Assembly (NCBI RefSeq): GCF_900090145.1
Contig: NZ_FMHI01000008.1
Span: 62,001 to 126,000, forward strand
Reading direction: 5' to 3'
DNA: 64,000 nt
DNA from: Streptomyces sp. WMMB 322
Lineage (GTDB): Bacteria; Actinomycetota; Actinomycetes; Streptomycetales; Streptomycetaceae
Shown: piece after piece, positions 1 through 8,897 of the stretch
How the letters are laid out: each line of letters starts with the position of its first letter
Numbering within the stretch: the stretch's first letter is position 1
Notes under the pieces: model-generated
Seen by the model: only the letters and a program-made list of their open reading frames with translations
Database searches by the model: none
What the model was told of the DNA's origin: nothing
Made by a program: the position numbers and the translations under genes

Positions 1-359
1 GCGCCGGGCCCCGTGTCAGCCCGACCCCGGAGCCTTGCCGCAGCCGCCACCCGCCCGCCCGCCCCCAGTCGCTCACACTTTGTCCACATCGTGGATGAAG
101 CCAACTTATCCGTTGCCAAAGGGGTTTCCGAATGGGACGAAGATGGCTACCGTCCTGTGGTGCAACGGACATGAGCCGCGTTCCCCCTCGTAGTTCGTAC
201 GGCTCCCGCACCTTCCCGTAAGCCCCGACTCCCGACGCACCACCGCACCACGGTCCTGCCAGGACAACCACCATGCGGCGCGACGGCGCGCGCCTGTGCC
301 AGCTCAAGCGGTCAACGACACCCACGTCACCAACCGTTCTCCCTCTCAGGAGTAGTCGC
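1..359. other. Upstream region of the first gene; no gene seen
   Basis: No convincing coding sequence. Two weak dyads might serve as operators for the downstream sugar gene: TCCAC-atc-GTGGA at 83-95, and a LacI-operator-like stretch at 113-132 (TTGCCAAA next to GGTTTCCGAA) whose arms are only partly complementary. The sequence upstream of base 1 is unknown, so the true promoter may lie outside. Confidence 0.3.
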
Positions 360-2894
360 GTGCACAGGATCACCCGTTCTTCATTCCTGCCCTCCGGACC
401 AAACAGACACCCACGGCAGCGCCACTCGCCGCCCCGCCCCCGGCGGCGGCGCAGCGCGTTCCGCTCCCGCATCGCCGTTCTTCTCTCGGGCGTGCTGGTC
501 GCCGGCGGCCTCACACTCGGCGCCGCACCGGCCTCGGCGGCACCGCCCCGCGGTGCGGACGCCAAGCCCGAGGCCGCCGACTTCCAACAGGTCACTCTCG
601 CGAAGGGAGTTGCCGAGACCGGTGAGCCGATGACGTTCACGGTGCTGCCGGACCGGTCCGTGCTGCACACCTCGCGCGACGGCACGCTGCGCCTCACCGA
701 CGCGGGGGGCTCCACGAAGGTGGCCGGGCAGATCCCCGTCTACAGCCACGACGAGGAAGGGCTCCAAGGCATAGGCGCCGACCCGGACTTCGCCGACAAC
801 CGCTTCGTCTACCTCTACTACGCGCCGCCCCTGAACACCCCCGAGGGCGACGTTCCCGAGACGGGCAACCCGGACGACTTCAAGCCCTTCGAAGGTGTCA
901 ACCGGCTCTCCCGCTACGTGCTGTCCGAGGACGGCACCCTCGACATGGACAGCGAGAAGACGATCCTCGAGGTCCCCGCCAGCCGTGGCCTGTGCTGCCA
1001 CGTCGGCGGCGACATCGCCTTCGACAACGACGGCAACCTGCTGCTGTCCACCGGCGACGACACCAACCCGTTCCAGTCCGACGGCTACACCCCGATCGAC
1101 GAACGGGCCGACCGAAACCCGGCGTTCGACGCGCAGCGCAGCTCCGGCAACACCAACGACCTGCGCGGCAAGATCCTCCGCATCAAGGTGAAGGACGACG
1201 GCTCCTACGACATCCCGGAGGGCAACCTCTTCGAGCCGGGCACCGGGAAGACACGCCCCGAGATCTACGCGATGGGCTTCCGCAACCCGTTCCGCATGAG
1301 CGTCGACAAGCCCACGGGCATCGTCTACGTCGGCGACTACGGTCCCGACGCCGGCACCGCCGACCCGGCCCGTGGTCCCGCAGGGCAGGTGGAGTTCGCG
1401 CGCGTCACCGAGGCGGGGAACTACGGCTGGCCGTACTGCACCGGCGACAACGACGCCTTCACCGACTACGACTTCGGCACCGGCGAGTCCGGCGAGAAGT
1501 TCGACTGCGACGCCCCGAAGAACGACTCGCCCAACAACACCGGCCTCACCGAGCTGCCGCCGGCGCAGGCGGCCTGGATTCCCTACGACGGCGCGTCCGT
1601 GCCGGAGTTCGGTGACGGTTCCGAGTCGCCCATGGGCGGCCCCGTCTACCGCTACGACAAGAACCTCGACTCGGATGTGAAGTTCCCGAAGGAGTACGAC
1701 GGTGACTTCTTCGCCGGCGAGTTCGGGCGGCAGTGGCTCAAGCGGATCGAGCAGAAGAAGGACGGCACCGTCACCTCCATCAACGACTTCCCCTGGGCGG
1801 GGACGCAGGTGATGGACATGGAGTTCGGTCCGGACGGAGCGCTGTACGTGCTCGACTACGGCACCGGCTTCTTCAACGGCGACGAGAACTCGGCGGTGTA
1901 CCGCATCGAGAACGCCACCGACGGCCACAGTCCCGTCGCGGAGGCCACGTCGGACAGGACCAGCGGACAGGCGCCGCTGGAGGTCGCGTTCTCCTCCGAG
2001 GGCAGCAGCGACGCCGACGGGGACGAGCTCAGCTTCAGCTGGGACTTCGGTGACGGCGGGACCTCCGACGAGGCGAACCCGACGCACACCTACACCGAGA
2101 ACGGCACGTACTCCGCGACGGTGACAGCCACCGACCCCGGCGGCCGCACCGGAAGCGCGAGCGTCATCGTCACCGTGGGGAACACCGCGCCCACCGTGAC
2201 GCTGCAACTGCCCGCCGACGGCCAGCCGTTCGGCTTCGGTGACGAGGTGCCCTTCAAGGTCGAGGTGACCGACCCGGAGGACGGCGAGATCGACTGCTCC
2301 AAGGTCGAGGTCAGTTACGTGCTCGGCCACGACAGCCACGGCCATCCGATCACCTCGGCCAAGGGCTGCTCCGGCACCATCAAGACCAGCGCGGACGGCG
2401 AACACGACCCGAACGCCGACATCTTCGGGGTCTTCGACGCGAAGTACACCGACGGCGGAGGCGGCGGCCAGGACCCCCTGACCGGCCACGACCAGAGCAT
2501 CCTCCAGCCGGAGCACCGGCAGGCCGAGCACTTCACCTCCTCGGCCGACGGCGTGACCGTCGCCGATGCGGAAGGCGCCGAAGGCGGACGTGCCGTGACC
2601 GGAGTGGAGAACGGCCAGTGGATCGCCTTCGACCCGTATGTCACCGAGCACGTCACCGAGTTGTCCGCCCGCGTCAAGAGCGGCGGCAGCGAGGGTGGCG
2701 CCGTCGAGGTACGGGCGGGAGCGCCGGACGGCACCCTGCTCGGCACCGCAGAGGCCGGTACCGGAGACGGCTGGCGGGATGTGACCACCGCCGTCGAGAA
2801 CGCACCGCAGGGCACCGGGAAGCTCTTCCTGGTCTTCAAGGGCGGCGCGGGCGAGCTGTTCGACCTGGACAGCTTCAAGGTCACCACCGGTTGA
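360..2894 (+). CDS. Secreted PQQ-type glucose/sorbosone dehydrogenase with PKD and CBM6-like domains
   Basis: Predicted extracellular sugar dehydrogenase of the beta-propeller GSDH family, about 844 residues. The GTG start is chosen because AGGAG lies at 348-352 and an Arg-rich, hydrophobic Sec-type signal (about residues 38-61, ending ASA-A) follows directly; an in-frame start at 273 is less likely. The propeller spans about residues 75-519 and includes the family-typical segment EEGLQGIGADPDF. A PKD domain follows (about 523-607, with WDFGDGG), then a CBM6-like jelly-roll (about 712-844). It ends 14 bases before the ThuA-type gene and is probably cotranscribed with it. The substrate is not evident; oxidation of a polymer-bound or secreted sugar is an inference. 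Confidence 0.85.
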   Translation: MHRITRSSFLPSGPNRHPRQRHSPPRPRRRRSAFRSRIAVLLSGVLVAGGLTLGAAPASAAPPRGADAKPEAADFQQVTLAKGVAETGEPMTFTVLPDRSVLHTSRDGTLRLTDAGGSTKVAGQIPVYSHDEEGLQGIGADPDFADNRFVYLYYAPPLNTPEGDVPETGNPDDFKPFEGVNRLSRYVLSEDGTLDMDSEKTILEVPASRGLCCHVGGDIAFDNDGNLLLSTGDDTNPFQSDGYTPIDERADRNPAFDAQRSSGNTNDLRGKILRIKVKDDGSYDIPEGNLFEPGTGKTRPEIYAMGFRNPFRMSVDKPTGIVYVGDYGPDAGTADPARGPAGQVEFARVTEAGNYGWPYCTGDNDAFTDYDFGTGESGEKFDCDAPKNDSPNNTGLTELPPAQAAWIPYDGASVPEFGDGSESPMGGPVYRYDKNLDSDVKFPKEYDGDFFAGEFGRQWLKRIEQKKDGTVTSINDFPWAGTQVMDMEFGPDGALYVLDYGTGFFNGDENSAVYRIENATDGHSPVAEATSDRTSGQAPLEVAFSSEGSSDADGDELSFSWDFGDGGTSDEANPTHTYTENGTYSATVTATDPGGRTGSASVIVTVGNTAPTVTLQLPADGQPFGFGDEVPFKVEVTDPEDGEIDCSKVEVSYVLGHDSHGHPITSAKGCSGTIKTSADGEHDPNADIFGVFDAKYTDGGGGGQDPLTGHDQSILQPEHRQAEHFTSSADGVTVADAEGAEGGRAVTGVENGQWIAFDPYVTEHVTELSARVKSGGSEGGAVEVRAGAPDGTLLGTAEAGTGDGWRDVTTAVENAPQGTGKLFLVFKGGAGELFDLDSFKVTTG

Positions 2895-2908
2895 GAGGAG
2901 GAGAGCAG

Positions 2909-4336
2909 ATGACACGAACACGAACACGAACACGCAGGTCACGCGGAACGCCCGGAACCGGCGGACCTCGCACCGCTCGTGCCGCCGTCACCGCGGCCTC
3001 GGCGCTGCTGCTGGCCGCGTCGGCAGCGGTGCCGGTGCAGGCTGCGGCGCCGCAGAAACCGCCGCGCGACGGCGAATCCGTGCTGGTCTTCTCCCGCACG
3101 GCCGGCTTCCGGCACGACTCCATACCCGACGGGATCGAGGCGCTGCGGAACCTCGGTGAACAGCACGGCTTCACGGTCGACGCCACGGAGGACGCGCGCG
3201 TCTTCACCCCGGGACGCCTCGCCGCCTACGACGCGGTGGTCTTCCTCTCCACGACGGGCGACGTACTCGACAAGTCACAACAGGCCGCGTTCGAGGGCTA
3301 CATAGCGGACGGAGGAGGTTACGTCGGCGTGCACGCCGCGGCCGACACGGAGTACGACTGGCCGTGGTACGGGGGGCTCGTGGGCGCGTGGTTCGACTCG
3401 CACCCGCACATCCAGCCGGCCACGGTCGACGTCGAGGACAGGGGCAACCCCGCCACCGCCCATCTGGGCACCGCCTGGGAGCGCACCGACGAGTGGTACA
3501 ACTACCGCTCCAACCCGCGTGAGGACGTCCACGTCCTCGCGGCCCTCGACGAGGGCTCGTACACGGGCGGCAACATGGGCGGCGACCATCCCATCGCCTG
3601 GTGTCACGAGTACGGCGGCGGCCGGGCCTTCTACACCGGTGGCGGGCACACCAAGGAGTCCTACGCGGACGACGCCTTCCGCACGCATCTGCTGGGCGGC
3701 GTGCGGTGGGCGACCGGCGCCGCGCAGGCCGACTGCCGTCCGGAGAACGGCTACAGGGCCCTCTACGACAGCGGCACCGGGCTGGGTGAGTGGAAGCAGG
3801 CCGGGCCGGGCCACTTCGAGGAGAGCGACGACGGAACCCTCAACACCGTCGGCGGAATGGGCTTGTTGTGGCACGGAACCGAGCTGAAGGGCAGCTATTC
3901 CCTGAAGTTCGACTGGAAGATGGCCGGCGACGACAACTCCGGTGTCTTCGTGGGCTTCCCGGCCTCCGACGACCCGTGGTCCGCGGTCGACAACGGCTAC
4001 GAGATCCAGATCGACGCGACGGACGTGCCGGAGAAGACGACCGGTTCGGTCTACGGATTCCAGTCGGCCGACCTGGAGGCCCGTGACGCGGCGCTCAACC
4101 CGCCGGGGGAGTGGAACACCTACGAGATCCGCGTCGAGGGCGAACGCCTCCAGGTATGGCTCAACGGCACCCGCATCAACGACTTCACCAACACCGATCC
4201 GGCCCGCAGTCTCACCGACGGCCACATCGGCCTGCAGAACCACGGTGACGACGACGAAGTGGCCTTCCGCGACATCAGGCTGCGCCCACTGGAGCCCGCG
4301 GCGGGCGGCACAAGCCGGCAGGGAGGACGGCACTGA
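2909..4336 (+). CDS. Secreted ThuA domain + 3-keto-disaccharide hydrolase (DUF1080) fusion
   Basis: The start is the ATG at 2909, preceded by GAGAGGAGGAG; longer in-frame starts lie inside the preceding gene. 475 residues: an Arg-rich n-region and signal peptide to about residue 45, a ThuA (trehalose-utilisation, class I amidotransferase-like) domain at about 54-276, and a DUF1080 concanavalin-like domain at about 281-461. DUF1080 proteins act on 3-keto-glycosides. Directly downstream of a secreted sugar dehydrogenase, the pair could oxidise and then cleave a glycoside outside the cell. Function is inferred; the domain calls are firm. Confidence 0.85.
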   Translation: MTRTRTRTRRSRGTPGTGGPRTARAAVTAASALLLAASAAVPVQAAAPQKPPRDGESVLVFSRTAGFRHDSIPDGIEALRNLGEQHGFTVDATEDARVFTPGRLAAYDAVVFLSTTGDVLDKSQQAAFEGYIADGGGYVGVHAAADTEYDWPWYGGLVGAWFDSHPHIQPATVDVEDRGNPATAHLGTAWERTDEWYNYRSNPREDVHVLAALDEGSYTGGNMGGDHPIAWCHEYGGGRAFYTGGGHTKESYADDAFRTHLLGGVRWATGAAQADCRPENGYRALYDSGTGLGEWKQAGPGHFEESDDGTLNTVGGMGLLWHGTELKGSYSLKFDWKMAGDDNSGVFVGFPASDDPWSAVDNGYEIQIDATDVPEKTTGSVYGFQSADLEARDAALNPPGEWNTYEIRVEGERLQVWLNGTRINDFTNTDPARSLTDGHIGLQNHGDDDEVAFRDIRLRPLEPAAGGTSRQGGRH

Positions 4337-4350
4337 GCCGGGGGCCCGGC

Positions 4351-4382
4351 CGCGCCCCGCCGCCCGGCGGGCGGGGCCGCGC
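4351..4382 (+). terminator. GC-rich hairpin after the ThuA-DUF1080 gene
   Basis: CGCGCCCCGCC at 4351-4361 faces GGCGGGGCCGCGC ending at 4382, with one bulged C. It starts 14 bases after the stop codon. No T tract, as is common in streptomycetes. Confidence 0.45.
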
Positions 4383-4883
4383 CCGAAGGTGACCCCTACG
4401 TGAACCGCTGTCCGGCACACGCCGGATGACGGACCGCAGCCGGCGGTCCGTCGACACGGTGTCCACCGGTCCGAGGGGGGCCGCGGACACCGGCAGGCGG
4501 CGGGCGAGGAGAACGCCGACTCCTCCCCGCCGCCCCAGCCGTGAGCGGTGCGGCACCCGGCCCGGGAGCCGCACCGGGCACATCACCCAACGACCCGAAC
4601 CAACCACCCGAACCCAACGACGCGACCGACACAACCGACCCGACCCGAACCGACCCGACCCGGAACGGCACCGGTACGGCCGCGGCAACGGGTCCGGGCT
4701 CCGCCCGGCCGGGTCCGACGACGGTTCCCGTCCGTGCGGGCGGCACGGTCCCGGGCGTGCAGCTCCGGTGCAGCTCCGTGCAACTCCGGGGCCGCGCAAC
4801 CCTGTTCGGCACCCCCTCACCGCGACACCGCTACACCGCGAGACCCGGTCCACCCGTACACCCCCTCACAGCGGAGGCAGGCC
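4383..4883 (+). promoter_or_regulatory. Long leader before the cyclase gene, with a C-rich, G-poor stretch
   Basis: About 500 bases without a convincing gene. In 4581-4672 the plus strand is built of ACCCGA/ACCGACC-like units with C about three times as frequent as G, unlike its surroundings. Such C-over-G stretches suit Rho loading in a long untranslated leader. Further on, 4756-4792 repeats GCAGCTCCG/GCAACTCCG-like units. Either a promoter region or an attenuator for the ebo-type cluster is possible. Confidence 0.35.
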
Positions 4884-6095
4884 GTGACCGAAGACAACCC
4901 GACCCAGTCCGACGCCACCCCGGACGGCGCGCGCACCGGTGTGTGGCTCATCGGAGCGCGCGGCTCCGTCGCCACGACGGCGGTCGCGGGCTGCGCCGCT
5001 CTCGCCTCCGGAATGCACCCGCCCACCGGCATGGTCACCGAGACCGACGCCTTCGCCGGAAGCGGGCTGCCCCCGCTGGGACAGCTGGTCTTCGGCGGCC
5101 ACGACACCGCCTCGTGCCCGCTGCCCAAGCGTGCCGAACATCTCGTCGCGGGCGGGGTCCTCCCGCACGGCCTCCCCGCGGCCGTGTACGACGGGCTCGC
5201 CGCAGCCGACGCCTGTATACGTCCCGGCGGCCCCCTCCCCGGAGGTTCCCTCTCCGGCGGCCCCCTCCCCGGAGGTTCCCTCCGGCCCTCCGGGGCCGAG
5301 GGGGAGGACCCGCGCGAGGAGGACGAACTGATCGACGCCTTCGCCGCCGACATCACGGCCTTCACCCGCGACAACGCCCTCGCCCGCACAATCGTCGTCA
5401 ACGTGGCCTCCACGGAGGGCAGTTGCCGCGGCGACGACGCTGCGATGCCGCCCAGCTCCCGCTACGCGGCCGCCGCGCTCCGCGCAGGCTGCCCGTATGT
5501 GAACTTCACGCCGTCCACGGGCCTGCACCATCCACGGCTGCGCGGGGAAGCCGGCCGCCGCGGGCTTCCCCACGCGGGCCGCGACGGCAAGACCGGCCAG
5601 ACGCTGCTGCGTTCCGTGCTCGCGCCGATGTTCGCGCAGCGCGCGCTGCCGGTGCGCGCCTGGTCGGGAACCAACCTTCTCGGCGGGGGCGACGGCTCCG
5701 CCCTGGCCGACCCCGGCGCCGCCGCCGCCAAGAACGCCGGCAAGGAGCGCGTTCTCGCCGACAACCTGGGCGGACTGCCGGAGGGGCAGCTGCACATCGA
5801 CGACGTCCCGGCGCTGGGGGACTGGAAGACGGCGTGGGACCACGTCGCCTTCGACGGCTTCCTCGGCTCCCGCATGATCCTCCAGACCGTCTGGCAGGGC
5901 TGCGACTCGGCGCTCGCGGCGCCCCTCGTGCTCGACCTCGCACGCATCGTCGCGCGCGCCCACGAGGCCGGCATCGAGGGAGCGGTGGACGGACTCGGGT
6001 TCTACTTCAAGGACCCCGACAGCGGCCCCGCCGATCTGCCGGGTCAGTGGCACGAACTGCTGGCCCTGGCCGGCCGGTTGCGGGCGGCCGCATGA
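4884..6095 (+). CDS. Inositol-3-phosphate synthase-like sugar phosphate cyclase
   Basis: Predicted NAD-dependent cyclase of the myo-inositol-1-phosphate synthase family, 403 residues. The GTG start at 4884 has GGAGG at 4873-4877 and is followed within 16 residues by a Rossmann glycine motif (GARGS). The family motif SGTNLLGGGDGS is near residue 261. Residues about 113-148 are a low-complexity insert containing an in-frame 10-residue tandem repeat (PGGPLPGGSL, then SGGPLPGGSL). First gene of the ebo-type block; its stop overlaps the next start (ATGA). Housekeeping inositol synthesis is possible, but the context suggests a cyclitol precursor for the cluster product, occupying the role of the cyclase EboD found in cyanobacterial ebo clusters. 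Confidence 0.85.
   Translation: MTEDNPTQSDATPDGARTGVWLIGARGSVATTAVAGCAALASGMHPPTGMVTETDAFAGSGLPPLGQLVFGGHDTASCPLPKRAEHLVAGGVLPHGLPAAVYDGLAAADACIRPGGPLPGGSLSGGPLPGGSLRPSGAEGEDPREEDELIDAFAADITAFTRDNALARTIVVNVASTEGSCRGDDAAMPPSSRYAAAALRAGCPYVNFTPSTGLHHPRLRGEAGRRGLPHAGRDGKTGQTLLRSVLAPMFAQRALPVRAWSGTNLLGGGDGSALADPGAAAAKNAGKERVLADNLGGLPEGQLHIDDVPALGDWKTAWDHVAFDGFLGSRMILQTVWQGCDSALAAPLVLDLARIVARAHEAGIEGAVDGLGFYFKDPDSGPADLPGQWHELLALAGRLRAAA
5224..5283 (+). repeat. Two 30-bp tandem repeats inside the cyclase gene
   Basis: Unit beginning CCGGCGGCCCCCTCCCCGG occurs at 5224-5253 and 5254-5283, nearly identical. It keeps the reading frame and adds ten Gly/Pro-rich residues per copy. Confidence 0.9.
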
Positions 6096-7147
6096 GCGGC
6101 GAGTGCAGGACGCGCGGTCACGCGACGGACGGCCACGCGACGGGCGGTCACATGACGGGCCGTCGCGCAAGGAGGTGGGGGACGCCGTCCGCGCGCGGCG
6201 GCTCCGCCGCTGCCGCCTGGGCCGAACTGCTGCGCGTGTCGGCCCTGTTCACGGTGCCCGGCGACGCGATCGCGGGCGCCGCGGCAGCCGGCCACCGGCC
6301 CAACCGCGGTACGGCCCTGGCGGCCGGCTCGTCGCTGTGCCTGTACGAGGCCGGCATGGCCCTCAACGACTACTCGGACCGGCACATCGACGCTGTCGAA
6401 CGCCCCGGGCGCCCGCTTCCGTCCGGACGCATCACCCCGGCACGGGCACTGGCGGCCGCAGCGGCGCTGACGGCCGCGGGAGTGGGCCTGGCCGCAGCGG
6501 CGGGCCGCCCGGCGCTGCTGACCGCCACCGCGCTCGCCGGCACGGTCTGGGCCTACGACCTGCGGCTCAAGCACACGCCGTTCGGCCCGGCGGCGATGTC
6601 GGCCGCCCGCGGCCTCGACCTCGTCATGGGCGCGGCGGCGACCGTGCCCGCCACCGCGGCCCCCGCCGTGCCCACCACCGTACCCCCCACCGCACGGCCC
6701 ACCGCGCACCCCGGCACGCGAGGACGCAGGGGCGAGGTGCTGCGGGCCGCCGGACTGCTCGCAGCCCACACCTTCGCCGTGACCGCTCTCTCGCGCCGGG
6801 AGACGCTCGGCGCGTCACCGGCGGTGCCCCTCGCCGCGCTGGGCGCCGTCGGAGCGGTCGCCGCTGTCGCCGGCGGAGCCCCCGGGCCGGCGAGCGGCAG
6901 GACGACGGGCCGGGCCCGTGCCGTGATGGCCGCGGCCTACGCGGCCACCGCCGCCCGCCCCCTGGCCCATGCCGTCCTCAACCCCTCGCCGCCGCTGCTC
7001 CAGCGCGCCGTCGGAGGAGGGATACGCGCCACGATCCCGCTCCAGGCGGCGCTGGGCGCGCGTGCGGGGCGGCCCGGTCCGGCGGCCCTGGTGCTCGCGC
7101 TGCTGCCGTCGGCCGCGCGGCTCTCACGGAAGGTCAGCCCCACATGA
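6092..7147 (+). CDS. eboC: UbiA-family prenyltransferase (SCO3242 family, EboC type)
   Basis: Membrane-embedded prenyltransferase, 351 residues. The first Asp-rich motif NDYSDRHID begins at residue 92; the second conserved region begins YDLRLK near residue 155 and runs to RGLDLVMG. Alternating hydrophobic segments fit the multi-helix UbiA fold. The start overlaps the cyclase stop (ATGA), but the first 40 residues are odd: a repeated HATDGHATGGH-like stretch before the conserved core (AELLRVSALFTVPGDA), so translation could begin slightly later. By family it would attach a prenyl or polyprenyl chain to an acceptor at the membrane, here plausibly the cyclitol made by the preceding enzyme. Acceptor unknown. 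Confidence 0.85.
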   Translation: MSGECRTRGHATDGHATGGHMTGRRARRWGTPSARGGSAAAAWAELLRVSALFTVPGDAIAGAAAAGHRPNRGTALAAGSSLCLYEAGMALNDYSDRHIDAVERPGRPLPSGRITPARALAAAAALTAAGVGLAAAAGRPALLTATALAGTVWAYDLRLKHTPFGPAAMSAARGLDLVMGAAATVPATAAPAVPTTVPPTARPTAHPGTRGRRGEVLRAAGLLAAHTFAVTALSRRETLGASPAVPLAALGAVGAVAAVAGGAPGPASGRTTGRARAVMAAAYAATAARPLAHAVLNPSPPLLQRAVGGGIRATIPLQAALGARAGRPGPAALVLALLPSAARLSRKVSPT

Positions 7148-8133
7148 CCGGGACCGCAGGAGCCGGGACCGGGACAGCAACCGGGACCGCCCGGCAGCAG
7201 CGAAGCTCCGGCCTGCGCTACGCGTACGGCACCAACGGCCTCGCCGACCTGAGGCTCGCCGACGCCCTCGCTCTCCTCGCGGACCTCGGCTACGACGGCG
7301 TGGGACTCACGCTCGACCACATGCATCTCGATCCGCTCGCACCGGACCTGGCGCGGCGGACGGCCACCGTGGGCAGGACGCTGGGGCGGCACGGGCTGTC
7401 CGCGACCGTGGAGACCGGGGCCCGCTACGTGCTCGACCCGCGCCGCAAGCACCACCCCACCCTCCTGGACCCCGATCCCGAAGCGCGGGCCGCGCGCCTG
7501 GAGTTGCTGCTGAAGGCCGTGCGCGTCACCGCCGATCTCGGCGCGCACGCCCTGCACTTCTTCAGCGGCACACTGCCGGACGGCGTGGACGCGCACACCG
7601 GCTGGCCCCGCTTCGTGGACGGCGTCGGCGCGCTGCTCGCGGCAGCGCAGGCCGCGGGCGTGGCACTGGCGGTCGAGCCCGAACCGGGGCATCTGCTGGG
7701 CGACTTGGCGGCGTTCCACCGGCTGCGCTCCAGCCTCGGCGAGCCAGAAGGCCTCGGCCTGACGCTGGACGTCGGGCACTGCCTGTGCCTGGAGCCCGAG
7801 CCGCCGCACGAGTGCGTGCGGGCCGCGGCGCCCTGGCTGAGGCATGTGCAGATCGAGGACATGCGGCGCGGCGTGCACGAACATCTCCCGTTCGGCGAAG
7901 GCGAGATGGACGTGCCGCCGGTTCTCGCCGCGCTGCGCGAGGCGCGCTACGGGGGGCTCGTCACCGTCGAACTGCCCCGCCACTCGCACGCCGGGCCCGA
8001 CTGCGCCCGCGACGCCCTCCGCTTCCTCCGGCGGGCCGAGGCCCGTGCGGCCAGCAGCGGCGGCGCGGCCGGCCCCGGGGGAGCGGCGGAACGGCCGCTG
8101 CCCGAGACGGAGAGAGGAGCAGCACCATGCTGA
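7144..8133 (+). CDS. Sugar phosphate isomerase/epimerase-like TIM-barrel protein
   Basis: 329 residues of the xylose-isomerase-like TIM-barrel superfamily (AP endonuclease 2-like). Candidate metal ligands lie in EPEPGHL, DVGHCL and QIEDM and in the C-terminal VTVELPRHSH. ATGA overlap with the prenyltransferase; the 3' end overlaps the eboA start by 7 bases. The N-terminal 25 residues (Gly/Thr/Ala-rich) look disordered. First of three TIM-barrel proteins in the cluster and cytoplasmic by sequence. It probably isomerises, epimerises or cleaves a sugar or cyclitol intermediate; the substrate cannot be named. Confidence 0.8.
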   Translation: MTGTAGAGTGTATGTARQQRSSGLRYAYGTNGLADLRLADALALLADLGYDGVGLTLDHMHLDPLAPDLARRTATVGRTLGRHGLSATVETGARYVLDPRRKHHPTLLDPDPEARAARLELLLKAVRVTADLGAHALHFFSGTLPDGVDAHTGWPRFVDGVGALLAAAQAAGVALAVEPEPGHLLGDLAAFHRLRSSLGEPEGLGLTLDVGHCLCLEPEPPHECVRAAAPWLRHVQIEDMRRGVHEHLPFGEGEMDVPPVLAALREARYGGLVTVELPRHSHAGPDCARDALRFLRRAEARAASSGGAAGPGGAAERPLPETERGAAPC

Positions 8134-8897
8134 ACCCCCGCGTCCCTCACGACCCCCCTCCCCCCGCCCCGCCCCGGCTTCCCGACGCGCACGGACATCC
8201 CACGCTCCAGGACATCCGGGTGCGGCTGGAGCACCACCTGGACGCCGACGGGCGCGCATGGCTGGCAGAAGCGCTCTCCGAGGCAGCCCAGGCAGCCGAG
8301 GCAGCCGAGGCACCGGCCGAGACGGGGCACGCCCCCGGGAACGCCGCCTGGGAGCTGCACTTCGCCTCCGCAGGGCGCCATTGCGGACGCACCGCCGCAG
8401 GTGACGCCCGCATCCTCCTCCTGCACGCGGCGGACGCCGGCACGGACACCCTCACCCGTCTGTACCGGCAGGGCACCGCAACCGAACGCGCCGCCGTGCT
8501 GCGCGCGTTGCCCCTGCTGCCCGCGGGTGCCGCCCCGGAGGCGCTGCCGCTGGTCGAGGACGCGCTGCGCGCCAACGACACGACCCTCGTGGCCGCCGCC
8601 GTCGGCCCGTACGCGGCAGCACATCTCGACCCGCACGGCTGGCGGCACGCGGTGCTGAAGTGCCTGTTCACCTCGGTTCCCCTCGACGCGGTCGCCGGCC
8701 TGGCGCGCCGAGCACGCGGCGACGCCGAACTGGCCCGGATGCTCGGCGACTTCGCCCATGAACGCACCGCCGCCGGCCGCCCCGTACCGGCGGATGTGCA
8801 CCGCGCCCTCGGCCTGACGGGCCCCCCGGGCGGATGCCCGCCCGCCGCCGGAGCACCGGAGGACCACGCCCCCGCGCACCCGCCCGAGGAGATCTGA
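8127..8897 (+). CDS. eboA: EboA domain protein
   Basis: 256 residues; ATG start with GAGAGGAG just upstream, overlapping the previous gene by 7 bases. The all-alpha, HEAT-like composition (repeated Ala/Leu-rich helices such as ERAAVLRALPLLP) and the synteny with a TatD-like protein, EboE and EboF identify it as EboA. Both ends are Pro/Ala-rich and probably flexible. Molecular role is not established in any organism; ebo clusters have been linked to moving or finishing a metabolite across the membrane. Stop and next start share one base (TGATG), so translation is coupled. Confidence 0.8.
   Translation: MLNPRVPHDPPPPAPPRLPDAHGHPTLQDIRVRLEHHLDADGRAWLAEALSEAAQAAEAAEAPAETGHAPGNAAWELHFASAGRHCGRTAAGDARILLLHAADAGTDTLTRLYRQGTATERAAVLRALPLLPAGAAPEALPLVEDALRANDTTLVAAAVGPYAAAHLDPHGWRHAVLKCLFTSVPLDAVAGLARRARGDAELARMLGDFAHERTAAGRPVPADVHRALGLTGPPGGCPPAAGAPEDHAPAHPPEEI

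Noticed and set aside
381..2942. 853-residue open frame on the minus strand opposite the sugar dehydrogenase
   Set aside because: Mirror frame of a high-GC gene; Val/Arg/Gly-rich sequence without domains. The plus-strand protein has signal peptide and clear domains.
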